Source: Candidatus Delongbacteria bacterium (GTDB taxonomy: Bacteria > Delongbacteria > UBA4055). Taken from it: 5,799 nt of DNA. Position 1 is the first letter of the stretch. Every line of letters begins with the position of its first letter. The translations under genes and the position numbers were made by a program. Below, piece after piece: positions 1 through 5,799 of the stretch. The stretch covers positions 1-5,799 of the forward strand of contig JAFGUL010000074.1 of NCBI GenBank assembly GCA_016938535.1, given 5' to 3'. The notes beneath the pieces are model-generated. The model saw nothing but the letters and a program-made list of their open reading frames with translations, had not been told where the DNA came from and made no database searches.

Positions 1-1182
1 AAACTTGAAGAGCCTCTCGTGGTCAGACCTACCAGCGAAACAATAATCGGCGCTTCTTATGCAAAATGGGTCAACTCATACCGCGACCTTCCCATACTTA
101 TAAATCAGTGGGCGAATGTCGTCAGGTGGGAGATGAGGACGAGGCTGTTTTTGCGTACGGCAGAATTTTTATGGCAGGAAGGTCATACTGTTCACGCTAC
201 AAAAGACGAGGCAATGGAAGAAACTTACAAGATGCTCTATGTTTACAAGGAATTCGCGGAAAAAGTTCTGGCGATACCCGTCATTGAAGGCGAAAAAACA
301 GAATCAGAAAGGTTTCCCGGTGCTGTTTCGACTTATTCGATCGAGGCTATGATGCAGGACAGAAAAGCCCTTCAAAGCGGGACTTCACATTTTCTAGGTC
401 AGAATTTCGCCAAATCATCCAATATAAAATTTCAGAGCAAAGAAGGTAAAGAAGAGCTTGCATGGACTACTTCATGGGGAGTTTCAACAAGGCTGATAGG
501 TGCTCTCGTAATGGCTCATTCGGATGATAACGGACTTGTACTTCCTCCGAGGATCGCACCTGCCCATATTGCAATACTTCCTATCTACAGGAATGATGAG
601 GAGAAAAAAGCGGTGACCGATTATATCGAAGCTATCAAGTCAGATGTTTCAGAAATGAGGCTTTATGACCGTAAGATAATAATTCATATAGATGACAGGG
701 ACATCCGCGGCGGAGAAAAGAACTGGCACTGGATAAAAAAAGGTGTGCCGTATAAGATCGAAATAGGGCCGAGAGATGTTGAGAAAAATTCACTGGCGGT
801 TGTAAAAAGAACAGATCCCGAACTGAAAAAGAATTTTTTGAACAGAGACGAGTTCGTTAACGGTCTGGTTTCTAACCTAACCGCGATGCAGGATGATATC
901 TACGCAAAAGCTGAAGCATTCACAAAAGACAATACGATCGAAATTGACGACTATAATGAGTTCAAAAAAGTTTTTACCCCTAAGAATACGGAAAAACCCG
1001 AAATTCACGGATGTTTCGCAAGTTCTCACTGGTGCGGGAGCGGTAAATGCGAGGAAGCGATAAAAGATGAGCTTAAGGTCACAGTACGAAATATTCCTTT
1101 TAGAGAATCAGATTCTGAAGGAAAGTGTATTTACTGCGGAGAAAAGAGCGCAAAAAGAGTGATATTCGCAAAGTCTTACTAA
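1..1182 (+). CDS. proS: Prolyl-tRNA synthetase, class III (archaeal/eukaryote type), 5' end cut off
   Basis: This cytoplasmic class II aminoacyl-tRNA synthetase activates proline with ATP and charges tRNA-Pro. The frame is open from base 1 and gives 393 residues; the Met at base 19 is an internal GTG codon, not the start. Residues 9-14 (RPTSET), the motif 2 region around RWEMRT (from residue 41), and the motif 3 region beginning WGVSTRLIGA (159 on) with DDNGLVLPPRIAP form the catalytic core. The anticodon-binding domain follows, with PAHIAILPIY at its start. The C-terminal zinc domain shows Cys345, 350, 376 and 379. From memory, this spacing equals the four zinc cysteines of Thermus thermophilus ProRS (427, 432, 458, 461), which puts the missing N-terminus at about 82 residues. 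The protein ends in Tyr, as that enzyme does. The bacterial editing (INS) domain is absent, as expected for this class. It is the first visible gene of a tight proS-prs-recN cluster. Confidence 0.96.
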   Translation, partial: KLEEPLVVRPTSETIIGASYAKWVNSYRDLPILINQWANVVRWEMRTRLFLRTAEFLWQEGHTVHATKDEAMEETYKMLYVYKEFAEKVLAIPVIEGEKTESERFPGAVSTYSIEAMMQDRKALQSGTSHFLGQNFAKSSNIKFQSKEGKEELAWTTSWGVSTRLIGALVMAHSDDNGLVLPPRIAPAHIAILPIYRNDEEKKAVTDYIEAIKSDVSEMRLYDRKIIIHIDDRDIRGGEKNWHWIKKGVPYKIEIGPRDVEKNSLAVVKRTDPELKKNFLNRDEFVNGLVSNLTAMQDDIYAKAEAFTKDNTIEIDDYNEFKKVFTPKNTEKPEIHGCFASSHWCGSGKCEEAIKDELKVTVRNIPFRESDSEGKCIYCGEKSAKRVIFAKSY

Positions 1183-1187
1183 AGAAA

Positions 1188-1193
1188 AGAGGA
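1188..1193 (+). promoter_or_regulatory. Ribosome binding site of the PRPP synthetase-like gene
   Basis: AGAGGA lies 7 bases before the ATG at 1201, inside the 18-base gap after proS. It supports that start and leaves little room for a separate promoter, so the gene is probably co-transcribed with proS. Confidence 0.6.
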
Positions 1194-1200
1194 TTTACAG

Positions 1201-2415
1201 ATGGATCTTTTAGGAAAGATCGAACCGTTTGACAGAGTCATTATCCCGATAGAACCGATGGACCGATTTGCGAGAAAACTTGCAAAAGAACTCAATCAGC
1301 CGTGGAAACCAGAAGGTCTTATTGCTCATTTTCTTCACGAGGACGATGATTACGATCCTAAACTTCTGCTTGAGGGCAAGGACGGATTTTTTGACGAAAA
1401 AATGAACAGACTGAAAGGTAAATTCGTCTATCTTGTCGCAAGTCATAAAATGTGGGAACCTTCACAGCTGCTTGAAAGGATCTGTCATACTGCGGATGTC
1501 TGTCACGCGAACGGAGCGAAAGAGGTCAATCTGGTCTGGACGAATATTAGGCTTAGCGGAAACCATTTAAGGCCCGGCAGCGGTATTAAATTCACTGAAA
1601 AAGATCTCAATAAATACGACGGTAAATCGCTATCTACTTTAAGGCTGGCAAAAAGGTTTAAATTTGAAAACATATCAAAGGTGCTTACACTTCATACCCA
1701 CAGCAAAAATCTCGTCGAGGCATTCGGAGAAGTATATTTCGGGGACATAACGAAAGGTTCAAAAGTTCTGATAGATCTGCCCACAGCTCCCATAATCGCA
1801 CACTATCTCTACACATTCGGCAAGATAAGAAATAAAGGAGAAAGGTCGGTTTTTGTTTCAACGGACGACGGCTCAAAGGAACTTGCGACAGACATTATAA
1901 CGAATCTTGTCAATCTCAATCCCGAACTCAAGGACATAAGCTGGGTGAGGTTTAAAAAGGAGAGAGATCCTGTTACGGGGTACCTTAAGAACATTTGCGT
2001 GGCTGAAAGTTCGCCGAATTATGACGGGCACGAGAACAAGGATAAGTTTATATTTGACGATATAGTAAGAAGTTTCGCGTCAATGTACGGTGTGATTGAG
2101 AAAATGGGGGGAGAAAATTTTACAATGTTCGCGACTCACGCACACCTTACAGGAAGATCTCAGAACCTCCTCCGTTCAGAAAGAATAAAAGAGATAATTT
2201 TTACGAATACAATGGCCAACAACCTCGAAGATCCTTACTACGAGCACCAGCTTTTCGGTAAAACGACAGTCTTAAAGATAGGAAAATATCTTGCCAACGC
2301 CGTCATTAATATTATGGAGGACGGGAACGATGCAGATGAGTTCTATACCATAAAATCCCCTTCAGATATTCACAAAATAGGAAGGCTCTACGATCTGAGA
2401 AGACCTTTCAACTGA
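1201..2415 (+). CDS. prs: Ribose-phosphate pyrophosphokinase (PRPP synthetase) family protein, long and divergent
   Basis: The family makes PRPP from ribose 5-phosphate and ATP in the cytoplasm, feeding nucleotide, His and Trp synthesis. At 404 residues this protein is about 90 longer than the usual 310-320. Matches to the family fold run in order: an N-terminal half with LVASHKMWEPSQLLERICHT (compare ...NDxLMELLxxxDA), VLTLHTHS at 161-168 in the place of the ITVDLH motif, VSTDDGSKELA (219-229) for the PDxGxxxxA strand, RFKKERD (250-256) for the basic catalytic loop, FDDIVRSFASM (285-295) at the PRPP-binding loop, then FATHAHLTG and IIFTNTM (compare VxTNTI). The PRPP loop keeps the two Asp but lacks the usual TGGT/TAGT part, and the Asp of DLH is His165. 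The family assignment is firm on motif order. Whether it makes PRPP is uncertain; it could be a specialised or regulatory paralogue. The start has a good Shine-Dalgarno, and recN follows after one base. Confidence 0.8.
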   Translation: MDLLGKIEPFDRVIIPIEPMDRFARKLAKELNQPWKPEGLIAHFLHEDDDYDPKLLLEGKDGFFDEKMNRLKGKFVYLVASHKMWEPSQLLERICHTADVCHANGAKEVNLVWTNIRLSGNHLRPGSGIKFTEKDLNKYDGKSLSTLRLAKRFKFENISKVLTLHTHSKNLVEAFGEVYFGDITKGSKVLIDLPTAPIIAHYLYTFGKIRNKGERSVFVSTDDGSKELATDIITNLVNLNPELKDISWVRFKKERDPVTGYLKNICVAESSPNYDGHENKDKFIFDDIVRSFASMYGVIEKMGGENFTMFATHAHLTGRSQNLLRSERIKEIIFTNTMANNLEDPYYEHQLFGKTTVLKIGKYLANAVINIMEDGNDADEFYTIKSPSDIHKIGRLYDLRRPFN

Positions 2416-2416
2416 T

Positions 2417-4063
2417 ATGCTTCTAAAAAGGTTAAGCATAGCCAATCTTGCCATAATTGAAAATCTTGAAGTAATTTTCGAAGAAGGTCTAAATATTATT
2501 ACAGGTGAGACAGGAGCCGGAAAATCCATTCTGATATCCTCACTCAAGCTCATTCTCGGTCATAAACCCGACCCGGATATGATAAGAACAGGCACGGATA
2601 AGATGATCGTTGAGGCCGAATTTTTTGGATTGGGAAAAGAACAGACCGATATATTGGAAAAGAATGGTATAGAAGCCTGCGACAGTCTGATAGTGAGGAG
2701 AGAAGTTTATCTGTCTAAACGAAGCAGGATATTTATAAATGATACTCCTTCGAACGCTGAGGTTCTTTCGATGATCGGGGACAGCCTTATAGACATCCAC
2801 GGGCAGCATGACCATCAGTCGCTTCTAAACAGGGAAACTCATATCAATATTCTTGATGATTTCTCATATATATCCACATCAGAGATCGGGAGGCTTTACA
2901 ATGAGAGCATCAGCCTGAAAAAAGAGATAGACAGGGTAACTAAAAAAGAGAAGGAACTTTATGATAAGAAAGAACTCCTGAGCTATCATTTCAAGGAGAT
3001 AAAAGAAGCGTCACCGAAAGAGAACGAGGATGAGGAAATTTCAGCCGAATTGAAGAAACTCGACAGTGTTGAAGATCTTAAAAATCTCTGCCGCGCAGTG
3101 ACTGAAACAGCCGAAGGTGAGCCCGGAGCAATACTTAGAAATATCAATATCATTAAAAATAAATGCGAATCCCTAACCGAAACGGATAAAAATTTTGCAC
3201 CTTTTATTAATGACCTCGAATCATCCTATCAGGCAGTCAAGGAATTCAGTTCGACTTGCGAGCTTTACGCCAATTCCCTCGAATTTGACGAAGAAAAGTA
3301 CGACAGGCTAAGCGAAAGGTATCTGCTCCTCAAAAAACTGATGAAAAAATTCGGTCCGGAGCTCAGTGATGTTATCCGCTATGGTCAAGAGATATCCGTT
3401 CAGCTTGATTCGATAGAAAATATCGGGTCTGACAGAGAAAAACTCATAAAACAGGCCGATGAACTTGACCGCAAGATAAAAAAAGAATGCTCAAGACTGA
3501 CAGCAGAGAGAAAATCCGCGGCTCAGCAATTCGAAAAAGCAATAAAAGACGAATTTTCAGAAGTTGGTCTCAACGCCGCTGTGCTATCGGTAAGATTTTC
3601 AGAAAAAGCACCTTCGCAGGACGGAGCGGACGATATAGAATTCTACATCAGAACCAATATCGGCGAAGAATTTAAACCGCTCTCCAAAACCGCATCAGGC
3701 GGCGAAGTCTCCAGAATAATGCTTTCAATAAAGAATATTTCGGCTTCAGGCAGAGAATCGGAAATATCTGTATTCGATGAGATAGATTCCGGCATAAGCG
3801 GACGCATAGCCGAAAAAGTCGGTGAAAAACTGCTCAAACTATCAATGACCAAGCAGGTAATAACTATCACGCATCTGCCTTCCATAGCGTCAAAAGGCGT
3901 CTCGCACTATTCAGTCAGAAAAAGAACGGCAGGTCAGAGAACGATCGTTGATGTCATCAAGCTCAATTTAGATCAGAGGACAGAAGAAATAGCCTCTCTC
4001 ATCACATCCGGGAAAGCAGGCGATGACCTCAAAAAACTTGCCGCGAAGTTGCTCGAGGGTTAA
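2417..4063 (+). CDS. recN: DNA repair protein RecN (SMC-like ATPase)
   Basis: RecN is a cohesin/SMC-like ATPase that acts at DNA double-strand breaks in RecA-dependent recombinational repair. The 548 residues match the usual full length (about 550). The N-terminal head holds the Walker A motif GETGAGKS (30-37) and the RecN hallmark DIHGQHDHQ (126-134). A charged helical region of about 150-380 forms the short coiled-coil arms, with the family's FKEI-type segment at 192-195. The C-terminal head has the signature SGGE (427-430), Walker B with catalytic Glu in VFDEIDSGISG (452-462), and the H-loop ITHLPSIA (His486). All ATPase motifs are intact. The start is ATG, one base after the previous stop (TGA-T-ATG). 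No good Shine-Dalgarno lies in front, only a weak GAGAAGA 13 bases away, so translation probably depends on coupling to the upstream gene. It ends convergently with the minus-strand PIN remnant, 4 bases apart. Confidence 0.96.
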   Translation: MLLKRLSIANLAIIENLEVIFEEGLNIITGETGAGKSILISSLKLILGHKPDPDMIRTGTDKMIVEAEFFGLGKEQTDILEKNGIEACDSLIVRREVYLSKRSRIFINDTPSNAEVLSMIGDSLIDIHGQHDHQSLLNRETHINILDDFSYISTSEIGRLYNESISLKKEIDRVTKKEKELYDKKELLSYHFKEIKEASPKENEDEEISAELKKLDSVEDLKNLCRAVTETAEGEPGAILRNINIIKNKCESLTETDKNFAPFINDLESSYQAVKEFSSTCELYANSLEFDEEKYDRLSERYLLLKKLMKKFGPELSDVIRYGQEISVQLDSIENIGSDREKLIKQADELDRKIKKECSRLTAERKSAAQQFEKAIKDEFSEVGLNAAVLSVRFSEKAPSQDGADDIEFYIRTNIGEEFKPLSKTASGGEVSRIMLSIKNISASGRESEISVFDEIDSGISGRIAEKVGEKLLKLSMTKQVITITHLPSIASKGVSHYSVRKRTAGQRTIVDVIKLNLDQRTEEIASLITSGKAGDDLKKLAAKLLEG

Positions 4064-4067
4064 TCCT

Positions 4068-4271
4068 TTATAGAATCCAATTTTCAAGTTCAATTCCTGA
4101 GAGGCGTCTAAAATGCTCTGTGTTGTTTGTAACGAGAGTCATTCCCTGTGTTACAGCCGCAGCACCGATCAGAAGATCGAAATCATCCAGTATTTTGTCA
4201 AAATTTCTCAACCTTTCGATTAAAAGCTCTGCTTTCATGAATATTCTTGATAAGTGTTTCAGCACTTTCAT
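4068..4271 (-). pseudogene. C-terminal remnant of a VapC-type PIN-domain toxin
   Basis: VapC toxins are PIN-domain ribonucleases of about 125-135 residues that need a cluster of acidic residues. Here the frame has 67 codons, but only the last 43 or so (from about base 4202 leftwards) look like PIN: DDFDLLIGAAAVTQGMTLVT followed by NNTEHFRRLSGIELENW, the typical end of the family. The conserved Asp (residue 32) of DLLIGA and the Asn after LVT remain. The N-terminal (L)LDTN strand with the first catalytic Asp, and the central Glu helix, are missing (roughly 85 residues). The first 23 codons from ATG 4271 only overlap the antitoxin gene in another frame and show no PIN similarity. PIN similarity starts at the antitoxin stop codon, which suggests a deletion of the toxin's 5' part. 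A working nuclease is not expected. It lies 4 bases from the convergent recN end. Confidence 0.75.
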
Positions 4272-4443
4272 CTAGATCCCATCCGCCAAAAGCTTTGTAA
4301 AATCTCTTTTTCTTATGATTTGATTCAGATTTCATCGAAAGCGTAAGTTTTGATATTAGATCGAGCTTATTATCTGAACTGAGATTTTCTAAAAGCTTTA
4401 AATATCCTTCAATAAGAGTTGTATTTATATTCACTGACTTCAA
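4198..4443 (-). CDS. Small type II toxin-antitoxin antitoxin, partner of a lost VapC/PIN toxin
   Basis: The gene encodes 81 residues that, by memory of similar proteins, match small antitoxins found directly upstream of PIN-domain VapC genes. The N-terminus is helical (NINTTLIEGYLKLLENLSSDNKLDLISKLTLSMK). A basic linker with HKKKR follows, then FYKAFGGWDLDESAETLIKNI and the C-terminal SRAFNRKVEKF (71-81), the tail that normally wraps the toxin. No classic ribbon-helix-helix or AbrB motif is obvious. The chosen start is TTG at 4443, because AAAGGGG (4455-4449) sits 5 bases ahead of it and the resulting MKSVNINTT suits the family. GTG at 4449 (83 residues) is possible but overlaps the Shine-Dalgarno. 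A weak TATATT (-10-like, 4475-4470, minus strand) lies upstream without a good -35. The cognate toxin survives only as a fragment, so this is an orphan that may retain DNA binding or be drifting. Confidence 0.7.
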   Translation of the reverse strand: MKSVNINTTLIEGYLKLLENLSSDNKLDLISKLTLSMKSESNHKKKRFYKAFGGWDLDESAETLIKNIHESRAFNRKVEKF

Positions 4444-4448
4444 AATCA

Positions 4449-4455
4449 CCCCTTT
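4449..4455 (-). promoter_or_regulatory. Ribosome binding site deciding the antitoxin start
   Basis: AAAGGGG on the minus strand is 5 bases before TTG 4443. Its last base is the first base of the alternative GTG at 4449, which therefore has no spacing. This favours the TTG start. Confidence 0.5.
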
Positions 4456-4603
4456 ATCTTCTTAACTGCAATATACAACAAAAAACCGTTCAAATCCACA
4501 AATAACTGCCTTCGTAATAGAGCATAGTCCATTTCTATCTTATGAATAGCAAGAAAATGTATTATATCTATCTTTTGAAAAGAATGATTCGGCCTTTTGT
4601 TGA

Positions 4604-4690
4604 TTGTCTTGTATCAAGAACTGCCTGTTCTATGACGGTTATAAAATCAATATCGTTCCGGCGTGGAAATGGGTTCTCGAAGAGGCTTAA
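4604..4690 (+). pseudogene. Possible 3' remnant of a decayed gene (AAA-type ATPase C-terminus?)
   Basis: A plus-strand frame open from 4604 to a TAA at 4688-4690 has no start codon of its own and ends FYDGYKINIVPAWKWVLEEA. The pattern (D)G-K-I-x-I-V/I-P-x-W-K-W-L/V-L resembles, from memory, the extreme C-terminus of AAA-family ATP-binding proteins with a DUF4143-type domain. No further matching sequence is seen upstream, where stops interrupt all frames. It is best read as the last 20 or so codons of a mostly deleted gene. The match is short and unconfirmed. Confidence 0.3.
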
Positions 4691-4759
4691 TCCTTAACCT
4701 TCAACGAAACATCATTAAGTGTCGCCTGAAGTTATTAAAAAAACACTTAGATTAAGATA

Positions 4760-4788
4760 TTGTGAAATCACTGGTGTTTTCGTATATT
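4760..4788 (+). promoter_or_regulatory. Candidate sigma70-type promoter for the CsgG-like gene
   Basis: TTGTGA (4760-4765, 4 of 6 to TTGACA) and TATATT (4783-4788, 5 of 6 to TATAAT) are separated by exactly 17 bases. Transcription would start near 4795, giving a leader of about 47 bases before the ATG at 4842. This fits the need for a promoter after a non-coding stretch, though other phyla can use different consensus sequences. Confidence 0.4.
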
Positions 4789-4830
4789 TGTTTGAGATGT
4801 GCCATTAAGAATTGTTAAAAACCGGTTGTT

Positions 4831-4834
4831 GGAG
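4831..4834 (+). promoter_or_regulatory. Ribosome binding site deciding the CsgG-like gene start
   Basis: GGAG lies 7 bases before ATG 4842. It argues for that ATG, which also yields a clean signal peptide (MKKIF...), over an upstream in-frame TTG at 4812 that would add 10 residues and place the signal peptide internally. Confidence 0.7.
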
Positions 4835-4841
4835 TAAAATA

Positions 4842-5666
4842 ATGAAAAAAATATTCGCAGTCGTATTTTTATCCCTGATGTTCTTATTGAGATCAGCTAT
4901 ATCGGTAGCGGTTCTTGATCTTAAAGATAAAGGTCCGGGAGAGTCGGTGGCCTCGATACTCACTGATATTTTAATTAGTCATCTTTCTGAGCTCAACTAT
5001 TTTCATATTCTTGAACGCGAGCAGCTTGATAATATAATTGAGGAGCAGGGGCTTCAAAATTCCGGGCTGTGTGACGATAATGCATGCCTCGTGAAGATCG
5101 GCGGTATTATCGGTGCGAACAAAATGATAACCGGCAGCATTGGAAACATCGGAACTGTTTATTCAGTATCCCTAAGAATGTTTGATGTTGAAACGGCAAA
5201 GAACGACAATAGTGTAACTTTAAATAAAAAATGTGCAAAGGAAGAACTTATTGGACTTGTTAAAGAGGCAGCAAACGACCTTACAAAAGGTCTTTCAAAA
5301 AAAATGCCTTCTCATCCGAGCGCAGAACTTAAGGCTGATTATGATAAAAAACTTCAGAAACTTCAGGAGTATGAGAGGGCCGTGGAAGCAGCGGAGAATA
5401 AAGCAACGCAGGGAAAGATTACGAGGACTTGTGAGAATATTGCAATGACCGTTGCGAGCGTTTTGGCAGCATTTTATGTAGATTCAGGATGTAATGATAA
5501 GATTGTAGAAGAAAAAATATTAAGCAGAAAATCGGATTACGGAAAATCAGTTGTATTTCCGAGAAGTGATTTGAAAATTCCGAATGATTTTAAAGTGGAT
5601 ATAAACCAAAGTAATGTAATCGTATCACACAGGAACGGAACAAACCATTCTGTCCGCTGGAAGTGA
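4842..5666 (+). CDS. Exported CsgG/FlgO-like protein with an unrecognised C-terminal extension
   Basis: The gene encodes 274 residues. Residues 1-21 form a signal peptide (KK, then FAVVFLSLMFLLRSAIS). No lipobox Cys follows, so a periplasmic rather than lipoprotein fate is inferred. Residues 22-150 resemble the CsgG/FlgO/TolB-N-like domain: VAVLDLKDKGPGESVASILTD, then HILEREQLDNIIEEQGLQNSGLCDDNACLVKIGGIIGANKMITGSIGNIG and a strand YSVSLRMFDVETAK. Cys77 and Cys82 (CDDNAC) form a pair often seen at this point and could be a disulphide. From about 155 the protein changes character: a charged helical, possibly coiled-coil stretch (160-190), a short hydrophobic stretch (199-213), then a basic, strand-like tail ending VSHRNGTNHSVRWK, which I do not recognise. 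Family members assemble or service envelope structures (curli export, flagellar outer-membrane parts), but no curli or flagellar gene is nearby, so the specific role is unknown. It has its own likely promoter. Confidence 0.75.
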   Translation: MKKIFAVVFLSLMFLLRSAISVAVLDLKDKGPGESVASILTDILISHLSELNYFHILEREQLDNIIEEQGLQNSGLCDDNACLVKIGGIIGANKMITGSIGNIGTVYSVSLRMFDVETAKNDNSVTLNKKCAKEELIGLVKEAANDLTKGLSKKMPSHPSAELKADYDKKLQKLQEYERAVEAAENKATQGKITRTCENIAMTVASVLAAFYVDSGCNDKIVEEKILSRKSDYGKSVVFPRSDLKIPNDFKVDINQSNVIVSHRNGTNHSVRWK

Positions 5667-5690
5667 TCCGGGTTTATTTAGAAAAAAATC

Positions 5691-5694
5691 GGGG
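5691..5694 (+). promoter_or_regulatory. Ribosome binding site of the last, partial gene
   Basis: GGGG lies 6 bases before ATG 5701 in the 34-base gap after the CsgG-like gene and supports that start. Confidence 0.45.
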
Positions 5695-5700
5695 TATTCT

Positions 5701-5799
5701 ATGGACACTGTTTACTCAATAGGGATCACGGCACTTCTCTGGGGACTTATAAGCGCTGTCTCGCTGCCTATGGGAGCGGTCATCGGTCTCTGGACGAAA
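5701..5799 (+). CDS. N-terminus of an integral membrane protein, cut by the window edge
   Basis: Only 33 residues are visible: MDTVYSIGITALLWGLISAV then SLPMGAVIGLWTK. After a short N-terminal stretch, residues 7-31 are hydrophobic and Gly-rich and would form a first membrane helix, followed by the start of a basic loop. From memory, the pattern LLWGLxxAxSLPxGAxIGLW resembles the first helix of ZIP-like metal-transporter-related membrane proteins, but 33 residues cannot settle the family. The start is ATG with GGGG 6 bases ahead. The gene is 34 bases downstream of the CsgG-like gene on the same strand with no terminator seen, so the two may be co-transcribed. Confidence 0.6.
   Translation, partial: MDTVYSIGITALLWGLISAVSLPMGAVIGLWTK

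Larger units (their letters stand above)
4450..4841. other. AT-rich region without an intact gene between the antitoxin and the CsgG-like gene
   Basis: About 390 bases with no intact gene on either strand. It holds the antitoxin's leader (to about 4480), a short plus-strand coding-like remnant (4604-4690), a weak 7-base inverted repeat (TAAGTGT 4716-4722 with ACACTTA 4743-4749, 20-base loop), a promoter-like pair (4760-4788), and an 8-base palindrome AACCGGTT (4820-4827) just before the next Shine-Dalgarno. I saw no tRNA, CRISPR repeat or transposon ends in it. Confidence 0.6.

Noticed and set aside
2540..2815. 91-codon minus-strand frame opposite recN
   Set aside because: It lies opposite the conserved RecN ATPase region, has no recognisable domain and no start signal. 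It is a shadow frame.
4470..4475. TATATT on the minus strand as a full promoter for the antitoxin
   Set aside because: The -10 match is good, but at 16-18 bases upstream the best -35 match is only 3 of 6 (TGGATT), so a complete promoter cannot be supported.
4583..4693. A 36-codon plus-strand frame from ATG 4583 (MIRPFVDCLVSRTA...) as a small gene
   Set aside because: It has no Shine-Dalgarno, its composition does not look protein-like, and it overlaps in another frame the more protein-like remnant that ends at 4690.
4716..4749. Inverted repeat TAAGTGT/ACACTTA with a 20-base loop as a terminator
   Set aside because: The stem is only 7 bases and AT-rich, the loop is long, and the A-run lies inside the loop rather than a T-run after the stem. 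It is unlikely to be an intrinsic terminator.
4812..4841. Upstream TTG start for the CsgG-like protein (10 extra residues)
   Set aside because: It has no Shine-Dalgarno and would bury the signal peptide. ATG 4842 has GGAG 7 bases ahead and a typical MKKIF start.
5233..5448. 71-codon plus-strand frame inside the CsgG-like gene
   Set aside because: It is Arg/Lys/Gln-rich, fully contained in the real gene in another frame, and has no start signal. It is a shadow frame.

Overview
The window reads as part of a bacterial chromosome of moderate-to-low GC (not counted; roughly 40% by eye). The organism is probably diderm, because one gene encodes an exported CsgG-like protein. The species cannot be named from the sequence. 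The combination of an archaeal/eukaryote-type (class III) prolyl-tRNA synthetase, a long divergent PRPP-synthetase homologue and a CsgG-like protein would suit one of the less-studied diderm lineages (spirochaete-like, Cloacimonadota/Delongbacteria-like). That placement is an inference.

Left part (1-4063): three same-strand housekeeping genes packed as an apparent operon. proS enters from the left edge, with about 82 N-terminal residues missing. It is followed after 18 bases by a 404-residue ribose-phosphate pyrophosphokinase-family protein, and after a single base by recN. Together they cover tRNA charging, PRPP metabolism (with doubt, because the PRPP-binding loop is altered) and double-strand-break repair.

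Middle part (4064-4841): an eroded accessory patch. On the minus strand lies an apparently intact small type II antitoxin. It is followed immediately by only the C-terminal third of a VapC-type PIN toxin, so the toxin seems to have been lost by a deletion that begins at the antitoxin stop codon. Further on, a short plus-strand reading frame (about 4604-4690) looks like the last codons of a decayed gene, perhaps an AAA-type ATPase. The rest is AT-rich, with a plausible sigma70-type promoter just before the next gene.

Right part (4842-5799): a plus-strand gene for an exported CsgG/FlgO-like protein with an unusual C-terminal extension. After 34 bases comes the start of a membrane-protein gene that runs off the right edge.

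I did not find convincing evidence of a wholly new system. The observations most worth a second look are the toxin-less antitoxin with its precise deletion junction, the PRPP-synthetase homologue with a non-canonical PRPP loop, and the CsgG-like protein with an unrecognised C-terminal half.
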